Below are positions 5,895 through 12,522 of a DNA stretch of 15,661 nucleotides, piece after piece; within the stretch, counting starts at the first letter, position 1, and each line of letters opens with the position of its first letter. Origin of the DNA: DASYYE01 sp035946955 (lineage in GTDB: Bacteria > Actinomycetota > Actinomycetes > Streptosporangiales > Streptosporangiaceae); NCBI GenBank assembly GCA_035946955.1, contig DASYYE010000548.1, forward strand, positions 1 through 15,661, given 5' to 3'. Both the position numbers and the translations under genes were made by a program. A model generated the notes under the pieces. It was not told the DNA's origin and made no database searches. It saw only the letters and a program-made list of their open reading frames with translations.

Positions 5895-5945
5895 ACGCTC
5901 GCGCGACCTGCCGCTCCCGCCCCCACCGGCCGGGGATCCTGTCCG

Positions 5946-5974
5946 ATGAAAATGTCCTAGGCCCGGTCTATCAT
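5946..5974 (+). promoter_or_regulatory. Promoter of the DUF222-HNH gene (ATGAAA-17-TATCAT)
   Basis: TATCAT (5969-5974) matches the -10 consensus at five of six positions; ATGAAA (5946-5951) is a four-of-six -35 with a 17-bp spacer. Transcription would begin near 5981, inside the SOS box, leaving a leader of about 90 nt with a good Shine-Dalgarno. Confidence 0.55.
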
Positions 5975-5989
5975 CGAACTAGATTTCGA
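5974..5989 (+). promoter_or_regulatory. LexA/SOS box candidate at the transcription start of the DUF222-HNH gene
   Basis: TCGAACTAGATTTCGA matches TCGAAC-N4-GTTCGA at 11 of 12 defined positions. It is nested in a perfect 7-bp inverted repeat, CATCGAA-CTAGAT-TTCGATG (5972-5991). It overlaps the last base of the -10 and the predicted start site. SOS boxes are known upstream of several 13E12-family (DUF222-HNH) genes in Mycobacterium tuberculosis, so site and gene family agree. Confidence 0.65.
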
Positions 5990-6070
5990 TGCGAAGGGAA
6001 CCCCCTTCGTCCTGTTGAACCGCCCACCCGAGGGCTGAGTACAGCGCAGACCAGCGAGGAGGTGAGACCG

Positions 6071-7636
6071 ATGCCTGACCCACGGCAGGTGGCCAGTCCA
6101 GCGCAGGCGCTGGACATGCTCACGGCCGCACTGGGTTACCTGGGCTCCGTCGATGCCGCCTCGCTGCCCACCGCCACCCAGGCCGAGGTGCTCAAGGGCC
6201 TCGAACGGGCCGAGTCTCGCCACACCGCGGCCCGGGCACGGATGCTGACCGCGTTCAGCGCACAGGGCGGCCACGAGGATGACGGGCTGGGCAGTGCGCA
6301 GATGTGGCTGACGTTCCACACCCGCACCACCCGCGCTGCCGCCTCCGGGTCCGTGGCCTGGATGCGGCGGCTGGCCACCCACCCGGTCATCGAGGCTGTG
6401 CTGACCGCCGGGGAGCTGTCAGCGTCGTGGGCGCGGCAGTTCTGCGACTGGACGGACCGCCTGCCTGCGGACTGCCGATCCGACGCGGACCGGATCCTGT
6501 GCGAGGCCGCGGCCCGTGGTGCGGAACTGCGTGACATCGCGGGCCTGGCCGAGCAGATCTATGAGCGCACCCGCACGCCCGATAAGGACGAGGACGACGG
6601 GTTCAGCGACCGCTGGTTCCGGCTGGGCATTACGTTCCGTGGCGCCGGGCGCGCCGAAGGCGACCTGTCGCCAAGCTGCGCCGCTGCGCTAGGGGCAGTG
6701 CTCGACGCACTGGGCAAGCGGGCTGGCCCGGAGGATCTGCGCACTGCCGCGCAGCGCTGCCACGATGCGCTGGAGGATGCGTGCCGACGGCTGATCGCCA
6801 GCGACATGCTCCCGGACCGGGCGGGCCAGCCCACCCAGGTCCAGGTACACATGACCCTGCGTGAACTGCTGAACCTTGCCAACTACGGGGAGTCCAGCAC
6901 GGAGCAGGCCTGGAGGCGAGCCAGCGGGCCGGGCTGGCTGTCCGGCCCTGAGGCCGCTGCCGCAGCGTGCGATGCGACGCTGGTGCCGATGGTGACCGGG
7001 CATGTCGACTGGGCTGCGGTGGACGAGCTCACCCAGGTGTTCCTGGACATCTGCGAACTGCCAGGCCACACCACTCCCGCCGCCGACACCGACCCGGGCA
7101 CACCAGGCACGGACACCCTCGGCCTCGACACCCCAGGCCACAGCGCGGCGGGCGCCGACATCAATGGTTCGCCGCCCGCCAGCACGGGCTTGCCGCAGGC
7201 TAGCCGGGACAGGCTGGCACGCGCCCTGCTCGGCTTGGCCACCCAAGCTCTCTCCGGGCCCGGCGGCCTTGCTTCCGCACTGCGCGCCCGTCTCGGCACC
7301 CCACTCGCGACAGTCAGCCTCCCACTGGACGTCGGTACCCCGACCCCCGTGATCCCGCCGCACCTGCGCCGGGCCGCACTGGCCCGCCACCCCTCCTGCG
7401 CCTTCCCCGGCTGTGACACCCCCGCCACCGCCTGTGACCTGCACCATTTGGTCCCCCGCTCCGAAGGCGGGCTGACAGCACTGCCCAACCTGGTACCGCT
7501 CTGCAGGTTCCACCACCTGGTAGCCGTCCACGACTGGGGCTGGCAACTGACCCTTCACCCCGACGGCACCACTACCGCCACCAGCCCCCAGGGCCGCGTG
7601 CTGCACAGCCACAGCCCACCCACGCAAGCCGCATGA
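6071..7636 (+). CDS. DUF222 domain protein with C-terminal HNH endonuclease motif (13E12-like)
   Basis: A 521-residue protein of the large actinobacterial family called 13E12 repeat proteins in mycobacteria. An N-terminal helical DUF222 region (about 10-300) is followed by a Pro/Thr/Asp-rich linker (about 337-375) and an HNH domain near the C-terminus. The HNH domain is visible as HPSCAFPGCDTPATACDLHHL, then NLVPLCRFHH; two Cys and the HH/H residues fit a metal-binding, beta-beta-alpha nuclease core. Its cellular job is not established; mobility or DNA processing is often guessed. The ATG at 6071 is set by GGAGG at 6058-6062, eight bases upstream. An open frame extends to 5453 but crosses the promoter and SOS box. 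It stands alone and is divergent from the nucleotidyltransferase module. The frame and HNH residues are intact, so it looks functional. Confidence 0.92.
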   Translation: MPDPRQVASPAQALDMLTAALGYLGSVDAASLPTATQAEVLKGLERAESRHTAARARMLTAFSAQGGHEDDGLGSAQMWLTFHTRTTRAAASGSVAWMRRLATHPVIEAVLTAGELSASWARQFCDWTDRLPADCRSDADRILCEAAARGAELRDIAGLAEQIYERTRTPDKDEDDGFSDRWFRLGITFRGAGRAEGDLSPSCAAALGAVLDALGKRAGPEDLRTAAQRCHDALEDACRRLIASDMLPDRAGQPTQVQVHMTLRELLNLANYGESSTEQAWRRASGPGWLSGPEAAAAACDATLVPMVTGHVDWAAVDELTQVFLDICELPGHTTPAADTDPGTPGTDTLGLDTPGHSAAGADINGSPPASTGLPQASRDRLARALLGLATQALSGPGGLASALRARLGTPLATVSLPLDVGTPTPVIPPHLRRAALARHPSCAFPGCDTPATACDLHHLVPRSEGGLTALPNLVPLCRFHHLVAVHDWGWQLTLHPDGTTTATSPQGRVLHSHSPPTQAA

Positions 7637-7647
7637 GGAGTGCGGCT
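7627..7647 (+). terminator. Hairpin at the end of the DUF222-HNH gene
   Basis: AGCCGCA (7627-7633) and TGCGGCT (7641-7647) pair perfectly around a 7-nt loop that contains the TGA stop. No T-run follows. In actinomycetes such stems can end transcription without a U-tract, but this remains a guess. Confidence 0.35.
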
Positions 7648-7718
7648 ACCAGGCCAGGTCTTCTCTGCACCATCGCCTCAGGGTACGACCACCACTGAGT
7701 CCTCGGTGCCGCCTGGGC

Positions 7719-7724
7719 TAATGT
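7719..7724 (+). promoter_or_regulatory. Probable -10 of the methyltransferase gene (TAATGT, leaderless)
   Basis: TAATGT lies eight bases before the ATG at 7733, with no Shine-Dalgarno between, suggesting transcription starts at the ATG. No clear -35 is visible. Confidence 0.4.
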
Positions 7725-7732
7725 GCTTGCTG

Positions 7733-8512
7733 ATGAGCAGTGACGATGCTCGGCTGTGGACCGACCGGTCTTGCCTGCGGGACGGGCAGTACCGCACGGA
7801 TGCCAATCTCGCCGCCCGCCAGTCGCTCTACCGTTTCCAGCAGCCGCAACTGGACCTGCCGCCGCTGGTGCTTGACCTGGCCGCCCTGGGCGGCAATGAG
7901 ACCGTTACCGATATCGGCTGCGGCAATGGCATTTACCTGGCAGAGCTGGCAAGCCGCAGGCACACCGGCCCAGTGCTCGGCATGGACTTGTCGCCCGGCA
8001 TGTTGCAGGCGAGCCGGCGCCGGTCACCTGCAGTACATGTCGCCGTAGGTGACGCTGCTGCCCTTCCGCTGGGCGACGACACCAGCGATCTGACCCTGGC
8101 AGCGCACATGCTCTACCACCTCCCCCAGCCGGCTGCGGCAGTGCGCGAGTTGCGCAGGGTCACCCGGCCTGGTGGCCAGGTGCTTGTCGTGCTCAATGGC
8201 GAGGACCACCTGCGCGAACTGCGTGACCTCATCACCACCGTGCTCGGCCGCCTCACCGACGGTCCGCCGCTGGCCACGGAACGGCTGTGCCTGGACGACG
8301 GTGAGGCGCTCCTCGCCGCCCAATTCACCTCCATCACGCGCCACGACTTCACCGGCGAACTCCTTATCCCAGCCCGCCAGCCGGTCGAGGACTACGTGCG
8401 CAGCATGGTCCTGCCCGACCCGGTGTCACTGGCCGCAGCCGTGACCGGGCTCATCCCGGCCAGCGGAACCTTCCGGGTCCGCACGCACACCGGCTGCCTG
8501 GTCTGCCGCTGA
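7733..8512 (+). CDS. Class I SAM-dependent methyltransferase
   Basis: A 259-residue cytosolic protein with the methyltransferase type 11/25 fold. SAM-binding marks are motif I, VTDIGCGNGIYLAEL (58-72), the acidic end of strand 2 in GMDLS (Asp85), GDAAALPLGDD (106-116), and the post-motif HMLYHLPQP followed by ELRRVTRPGGQV (139-150), typical of small-molecule methyltransferases. The C-terminal third (about 165-259) probably makes the substrate lid; the substrate is not readable from sequence. The start at 7733 is preferred over 7640 because it follows a TAATGT -10 and the earlier codons are not domain-like. It is monocistronic, converging with the membrane protein gene 45 bp away. Confidence 0.87.
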   Translation: MSSDDARLWTDRSCLRDGQYRTDANLAARQSLYRFQQPQLDLPPLVLDLAALGGNETVTDIGCGNGIYLAELASRRHTGPVLGMDLSPGMLQASRRRSPAVHVAVGDAAALPLGDDTSDLTLAAHMLYHLPQPAAAVRELRRVTRPGGQVLVVLNGEDHLRELRDLITTVLGRLTDGPPLATERLCLDDGEALLAAQFTSITRHDFTGELLIPARQPVEDYVRSMVLPDPVSLAAAVTGLIPASGTFRVRTHTGCLVCR

Positions 8513-8557
8513 CGCCATTGCCCGGTGCTGGATGCCGCTGTCGCAGTGGGAAACGGG

Positions 8558-9355
8558 TCAGTGGCCCCCACCGAAGAGACTCTCCCAGGCCACCGCGCTG
8601 TGCATGGTGAGCGCGGCGAGGAGCACCCCGGTCACCAGCGACGCCGTCAGCAGCAGCCATCGGGTCAGCCGGCCCGCCAGCACCTCGCTCGCACGGTGGC
8701 CGGCCCGGCTCACCAGGTCGGCGCCGACCAGCCGGGGCAGCCGCCAGACATAGGTCAGGACGTGCACGGACATGGCGCAGAACCACAGCACAAATGACGC
8801 CTTGTGCAGGAAGAGCCACGTCCCCTGGCCGCTGGGGCCCACGACCGCGAGCATCACCCCGGTCCCGATCACCGACACAGAGCTGAGGAGCACGACCGGA
8901 CCCAGGATGCGTGGCAGCGGCGCGGGTGGCCCCTTCCTGCGGTATTCCTCCGCTCCGGTGTAGTAACGCACGAACCGGTACATGACCGAGCACACCTTCA
9001 GCGCGACCGGGCCTGTCAGCAGGATGCCGAGGAAGAAGTGCACGGTGAGCAGCTGGTGGATGGACAAGACCGTGAAGCCTTCGGCCGCGAACGCCACCAG
9101 CAGGACCATCCCGGTCAGCATCGCGCTGTCCCTGCTGCCGCCCCAGGTCGCGGTGCTCTCACCGCCCCAGGCCGGCCGGTTGTCGCGCCACGCGGGCTGG
9201 GGGTCCTTCACCAGGCGCCCCGCCGTGCGCGGCTGAGCACGTCGAAGTCCAGCACCAACATGGCTGAGTGTGCCTCTCGTCAAGGTCGTGGCCACGGCGG
9301 CCACCGGCTCCCCTCCCAGCCTGCGTGGTGACTTACTAGGAACCTGTTCAGTCAC
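8558..9355 (-). CDS. Polytopic membrane protein with haem-type histidines (cytochrome b561/DUF4405-like)
   Basis: Up to 265 residues with five predicted membrane helices, at about 80-98, 103-124, 150-172, 181-202 and 232-251. Histidines sit at or in the helices: H100 and H106 (helix 2) and H184 and H198 (helix 4), the arrangement expected for b-type haem ligation in cytochrome b561 or DUF4405 proteins. I infer a membrane electron carrier, perhaps quinone-linked; the family name is tentative. The first 75 residues are not membrane-like and are poorly supported: the GTG at 9355 has no Shine-Dalgarno and a later start is possible, though none stands out. It follows the shortened receiver gene by 37 bp on the same strand and may be co-transcribed. 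A YceI gene lies just beyond; E. coli pairs YceI with the cytochrome b561 homologue YceJ. Confidence 0.72.
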   Translation of the reverse strand: MTEQVPSKSPRRLGGEPVAAVATTLTRGTLSHVGAGLRRAQPRTAGRLVKDPQPAWRDNRPAWGGESTATWGGSRDSAMLTGMVLLVAFAAEGFTVLSIHQLLTVHFFLGILLTGPVALKVCSVMYRFVRYYTGAEEYRRKGPPAPLPRILGPVVLLSSVSVIGTGVMLAVVGPSGQGTWLFLHKASFVLWFCAMSVHVLTYVWRLPRLVGADLVSRAGHRASEVLAGRLTRWLLLTASLVTGVLLAALTMHSAVAWESLFGGGH

Positions 9356-9369
9356 GGTTCAGGACTGGT

Positions 9370-9398
9370 AAGGAATCACCCGGCAGAAGGAATCACCC
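9370..9398. repeat. 12-bp direct repeat with 17-bp period at the end of the receiver gene
   Basis: AAGGAATCACCC occurs at 9370-9381 and 9387-9398, separated by GGCAG. The second copy contains the stop codon of the receiver gene (9395-9393 on the minus strand). The repeat fills the gap between that gene and the membrane protein. Confidence 0.75.
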
Positions 9399-9788
9399 GT
9401 CAGCCGGCAGGAGGGCAGCAGGCTCCCGCTGCCCGCTGGGCAGGTCGAGCAGGTAGTCATCGGCGCCCGCGTCCAGTGCCAGCACCCGTTCGGGCTCCTC
9501 CCCCCGCGCTGTCACCACGATGATCGCCACTGGCGAACGTTCCCGCAGCCGCCGGCACACCTCCACCCCGTCGATGTCGGGCAGGGCAAGGTCGAGCAGG
9601 ACGACGTCAGGTTCTGCCCGGTCGAGCGCATCGCGTCCGGTCGTCACATGGTCCACGTCGTACCCGCCGCGGCTCAGCCCTCGCACCAGCTGGGTGGCGA
9701 TCCCCTCGTCGTCTTCCACAACGAGCACGCTGACTCTGGTCTTGCTGGACAGCTGGCTCCCGCCGGGCGGACGTGCTGGCGAATTCAT
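9393..9788 (-). CDS. Shortened response-regulator receiver domain, no output domain
   Basis: A 131-residue receiver domain related to OmpR-type response regulators. The acidic pocket is present (E25, D26, D27 in VVEDDE), the phospho-acceptor is Asp66 in LLDLALPD, and the switch Thr93 is in VVTARG. The domain then breaks off: after GADDYLL one expects Lys-Pro-Phe, but the protein reads DLPSGQREP and stops 18 residues later. The conserved lysine, the cis-proline and helix 5 are missing and there is no DNA-binding domain. Other frames downstream do not restore it. It is probably a decayed or truncated gene, less likely a stand-alone receiver. The ATG at 9788 is favoured over the GTG at 9794 because TAACTT (9800-9795) lies six bases upstream. 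No histidine kinase is in the window. Confidence 0.75.
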   Translation of the reverse strand: MNSPARPPGGSQLSSKTRVSVLVVEDDEGIATQLVRGLSRGGYDVDHVTTGRDALDRAEPDVVLLDLALPDIDGVEVCRRLRERSPVAIIVVTARGEEPERVLALDAGADDYLLDLPSGQREPAALLPADG

Positions 9789-9794
9789 AGACAC

Positions 9795-9835
9795 AAGTTA
9801 AGGGGCCAGGCCGGGCGCTGGCTGCCTACTAGGTT
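9795..9835. promoter_or_regulatory. Divergent leaderless promoters between the receiver gene and yceI
   Basis: Within 53 bp between the two ATGs, mirror-image -10 elements are seen: TAACTT on the minus strand (9800-9795), six bases before the receiver ATG, and TAGGTT on the plus strand (9830-9835), six bases before the YceI ATG. No Shine-Dalgarno exists on either side. The two promoters must overlap, so shared control is likely. Confidence 0.45.
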
Positions 9836-9841
9836 TGTGAC

Positions 9842-10396
9842 ATGAGCATTCCCAATGGCAGTTACCTGGCAGGTCCGGAATCCGGCCGGCTCCTGGTCAA
9901 GACGGCCCGGACCGGCTTGGGTGCGAAAGTCGGCCACGACCTCACCATTGAGGTGACACGCTGGCGCGCAAAGGTGGTCGTGGATGCCGCCAGCCCGGCC
10001 AGCAGTTCGGTGTCCATTGAGGCCGACATTGACTCGTTCGAGGTCCGGGAGGGCACCGGCGGCGTCAAGCCACTGACCGGCGCCGACCGGGCGGACATCA
10101 AGAAGACGCTCCACACCAAGATCCTCAATGCCGACAGGCACCCGACCATCGTCTTCACGTCGAAGCAGGTCAGCGGGACACAGGAGGCGTTCCACATCGA
10201 CGGTGACCTCAGCATCGCGGGCGTCACCCAGCCCATCACAGTGGAGGGCCGCCTGGACGGGGACCGCGCAGTTGGGTCAGCGACCGTGGTGCAGACGCGG
10301 TGGGGTATCAAGCCCTATTCCGCGCTTATGGGGGCACTCAGGCTCCGCGACGAAGTCGGCGTGCAGTTCGACATCGGCCTCACACCAAGTCCCTGA
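9842..10396 (+). CDS. YceI-family protein (lipocalin-like, polyisoprenoid/quinone binding)
   Basis: A 184-residue YceI domain, an eight-stranded barrel that binds long isoprenoid chains such as those of quinones in characterised members. Visible family marks are the opening YLAGPESGRLLVKTARTG, VGHDLTIEVTRW with the conserved G-H-D-L, the central HTKILNADRHPTIVFTS with the usual Lys-x-x-hydrophobic-x-Pro pattern, and the closing WGIKPYSALMGALRLRDEVGV. There is no signal peptide, so this member is cytosolic or exported by other means. The ATG at 9842 follows a TAGGTT -10 by six bases and probably starts a leaderless message. It diverges from the receiver gene and converges with hemE across 43 bp. 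The nearby haem-type membrane protein suggests a redox or quinone role, by analogy only. Confidence 0.9.
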   Translation: MSIPNGSYLAGPESGRLLVKTARTGLGAKVGHDLTIEVTRWRAKVVVDAASPASSSVSIEADIDSFEVREGTGGVKPLTGADRADIKKTLHTKILNADRHPTIVFTSKQVSGTQEAFHIDGDLSIAGVTQPITVEGRLDGDRAVGSATVVQTRWGIKPYSALMGALRLRDEVGVQFDIGLTPSP

Positions 10397-10439
10397 CTGC
10401 CGCGCTGTCCACAGCCATTTCGGCATTAGGCCATACCGG

Positions 10440-11480
10440 CTAGAAGGCCGCCGAGTGCTCGTGGACGAAGTCGGTCAGCCGGGCGAGCATGTCAGGGTCG
10501 GTCTCGGGGAGGACACCGTGGCCGAGGTTGAACACGTGTCCCTCCGCGATGCGGCCCCGGGCGAGCACATCGGCTGCCCGTTCCCGCACGACCTCCCAGG
10601 GCGCGAGCAGCACCGCGGGGTCGAGGTTGCCCTGCAGGGCCGTGCCCGGCCCGACCCGCAGCGCCGCCTCGTCCAGGCCGACCCGCCAGTCCACCCCGAC
10701 CACGTCCGCGCCAGCGTCACCCATCAGGCCCAGCAGCTCGCCGGTGCCGACACCGAAGTGGATCCGCGGCACCCCAGCCTCCGCCAGCGCCTCGAAGACC
10801 CGGCGGCTGTGCGGGAGCACGGACCCCCGGTAGTCCGCCGGGGCGAGGCCGCCGGCCCAGGAGTCGAACAGCTGCACCGCGCAGGCGCCCGCGGCCACCT
10901 GGACACGCAGGAACGAGACAGTGATGTCGGTCAGCCTGCCCAGCAGCGCATGCCACAGCGGCGGGTCCGAGTACATCAGCGCCTTGGTCCGTTCGTGGTT
11001 CTTGGACGGGCCGCCTTCGACCAGGTAGGCCGCGAGCGTGAACGGGCCGCCAGCGAAACCGATCAGCGGCGTCGCACCCAGTTCGGCCGTCAGGGCGGTC
11101 ACTGCCTCGCTCACATAGGGGACATCCCCCGGCTCCAGGTCACGCAGGGCGGCCAGGTCCGCCTCGCCGCGGAACGGTGTGCCGGCCACCGGGCCCACGC
11201 CGGGCTTGATGTCGATGTCGACGCCCACCGCCCGCAGCGGCACCACGATGTCGCTGAACAGGACCGCCGCGTCCACCGCGAACCGCCGCAGCGGCTGGAG
11301 CGTGATCTCGGTGATGACATCGGGTGTGGTGCACGCGGCCATCATCGACATGCCCTTGCGGGCCTCCCGGTACTCCGGCAGCGACCGGCCTGCCTGGCGC
11401 ATGTACCACACGGGCGTGCGGGGCACCGGCTGACCGCGGCAGGCGCGCAGGAAGGGCGATCCGTCTGTGGGGGCACTCAC
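10440..11480 (-). CDS. hemE: Uroporphyrinogen decarboxylase HemE
   Basis: Decarboxylates the four acetate groups of uroporphyrinogen III to make coproporphyrinogen III, the substrate of the HemY enzyme encoded 8 kb to the left. The 346-residue length is normal. Signature residues are visible: YMRQAGRSLPEYR (R28 and R32 bind substrate carboxylates), LFSDI with catalytic Asp77, GFAGGPFTLAAYLVEG, and the C-terminal NLGHGVLPETDP with His321. The start is the GTG at 11480; another GTG at 11504 is in frame and the long frame to 11843 is non-conserved. No strong Shine-Dalgarno is seen. It is transcribed alone, divergent from the small cysteine-rich gene. In many actinomycetes hemE is closer to hemY-hemQ than it is here. 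Confidence 0.95.
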   Translation of the reverse strand: MSAPTDGSPFLRACRGQPVPRTPVWYMRQAGRSLPEYREARKGMSMMAACTTPDVITEITLQPLRRFAVDAAVLFSDIVVPLRAVGVDIDIKPGVGPVAGTPFRGEADLAALRDLEPGDVPYVSEAVTALTAELGATPLIGFAGGPFTLAAYLVEGGPSKNHERTKALMYSDPPLWHALLGRLTDITVSFLRVQVAAGACAVQLFDSWAGGLAPADYRGSVLPHSRRVFEALAEAGVPRIHFGVGTGELLGLMGDAGADVVGVDWRVGLDEAALRVGPGTALQGNLDPAVLLAPWEVVRERAADVLARGRIAEGHVFNLGHGVLPETDPDMLARLTDFVHEHSAAF

Positions 11481-11575
11481 GCAGGTGATCGTCTCACATG
11501 ACACGCCGCGCAGGTTCCCATCCGTTGTCGGCGCCCCGTGCCACCATCGGGAGCATCGATTGAGGAGGCCGCTAT

Positions 11576-11824
11576 ATGGACCAGATGGTGCGGCAGTGCC
11601 CGGACTGCGGTGACGAGCGGCTGTTTGCCCGTGTCCACGACGTGGCTGAGGGCTGCCCGGACTCACCCGGCGGAACCTGCCCGGAGTGGTGCTGCACGGA
11701 CTGTGGCGCGGCCCTGCTGATCGGCTTCCCGCCGCCGCTGGACGGCATCGTGCCGTCCCTGGAAGAGCTGGCACTGGCCGAGCTGGCAGACGAATTGGCA
11801 GGCCTGGTCGGCAAGGTCGCGTGA
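11576..11824 (+). CDS. Small cysteine-rich (zinc-ribbon-like) protein
   Basis: An 82-residue protein not assigned to a named family. The N-terminal half has seven cysteines: C8-P-D-C11, C27, C35, C39, and C40-T-D-C43. The two CxxC pairs about 30 residues apart would form a zinc ribbon. The C-terminal half (about 57-82) is an acidic, leucine- and alanine-rich helix. There are no membrane segments or signal peptide. The ATG at 11576 is supported by a very good GAGGAGG (11562-11568), seven bases upstream. It lies between divergent hemE and DUF3000, with the DUF3000 start 32 bp after its stop. Nucleic-acid binding or a metal-site role is possible but not shown. Confidence 0.78.
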   Translation: MDQMVRQCPDCGDERLFARVHDVAEGCPDSPGGTCPEWCCTDCGAALLIGFPPPLDGIVPSLEELALAELADELAGLVGKVA

Positions 11825-11843
11825 GGACCGGGCCGGATTCCAC

Positions 11844-11849
11844 ATACGC
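11844..11849 (+). promoter_or_regulatory. Probable -10 of the DUF3000-rnd operon (TACGCT, leaderless)
   Basis: TACGCT lies seven bases before the DUF3000 ATG at 11857, in the 32-bp gap after the cysteine-rich gene, and no Shine-Dalgarno is present. The operon therefore probably has its own start and need not depend on read-through. Confidence 0.35.
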
Positions 11850-11856
11850 TCAGACC

Positions 11857-12522
11857 ATGAGGCGCAGCGGCACCCTCTCGGGTCATGGGGCGGATGCCGT
11901 CTTCGAGGCCGCTGTCGAGGAGCTGCGCTGCGGCCAGGAGCAGGTGCGGGCGGCCCGGCCGGAGCTGCGGTTCGAGGACATGCCGGCGCCTCGCACGCTC
12001 GCCCCGTTCGCGACCGCGCTTGCCGTCAGTGTCCAGACCGATGAGACCGAGGTGGCCTCCGGCAGGTTCGTGCTGCTGTATGACCCGGCTGGCCAGCCCG
12101 GGTGGGCCGGGCCGCTGCGGGTGATCGTCTACATCCGCGCGGACATGGAGCCCGAGATCGTGGCGGACCCGATGGTCGGCCAGGTCGCCTGGTCATGGCT
12201 GACGGAGGCGCTGGAGACCGGGACCGCGGGCTACGCCGAGCCCAGCGGCACGGTCACGCGCGTGATCACAGAAGGTTTCGGCGCCAAACGCGAGGAACCG
12301 CCCGCCCAGGGTTTCGAGCTGCGGGCTTCCTGGTCACCGGTGCTGGTCCCGCCCGCTGGCACGCCGCAGGGAGCAGCGGATGCCCCGGCGGAGCAGTCGC
12401 CACTCGGGATGGCCGCGCACCTCGCGGCCTGGTGCGCCACGCTGTGCGCCGCTGCTGGACTGCCTCCCCTGGTGGCGGGGGTGACCGCGCTCCGTCCAGC
12501 CAGCCGACGGCGGGACTCATGA
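11857..12522 (+). CDS. DUF3000 family protein
   Basis: A 221-residue protein of the actinobacteria-specific DUF3000 family, function unknown. The conserved central part runs FEAAVEELRCGQEQVRA (about 16-32), FEDMPAPRTLAPFATALA (about 39-56), the strand-rich GRFVLLYDPAGQPGWAGPLRVIVYIRADMEPEI, and AWSWLTEAL. No membrane helix or signal peptide is seen. The ATG at 11857 follows a TACGCT -10; the longer open frame to 11686 overlaps the cysteine-rich gene and is rejected. Its stop overlaps the rnd start as ATGA, the usual arrangement of these two genes in actinomycetes, so a link to RNase D function is plausible but untested. Confidence 0.92.
   Translation: MRRSGTLSGHGADAVFEAAVEELRCGQEQVRAARPELRFEDMPAPRTLAPFATALAVSVQTDETEVASGRFVLLYDPAGQPGWAGPLRVIVYIRADMEPEIVADPMVGQVAWSWLTEALETGTAGYAEPSGTVTRVITEGFGAKREEPPAQGFELRASWSPVLVPPAGTPQGAADAPAEQSPLGMAAHLAAWCATLCAAAGLPPLVAGVTALRPASRRRDS

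Noticed and set aside
5453..6070. N-terminal extension of the DUF222-HNH frame
   Set aside because: It runs through the promoter, both SOS boxes and the opposing gene; the ATG at 6071 has a proper GGAGG.
9530..9545. GCGAACGTTCCC as a third SOS box
   Set aside because: The CGAAC and GTTC halves overlap with no 4-bp spacer, and it lies inside the receiver coding region.
10128..11501. Long plus-strand open frame (457 codons) opposite hemE
   Set aside because: Composition is typical of antisense shadow sequence and the hemE motifs on the other strand are unmistakable.
11490..11520. GGAAC-type ECF promoter for hemE on the minus strand
   Set aside because: No convincing CGTC/CGTT -10 at 16-18 bp; only a partial match.
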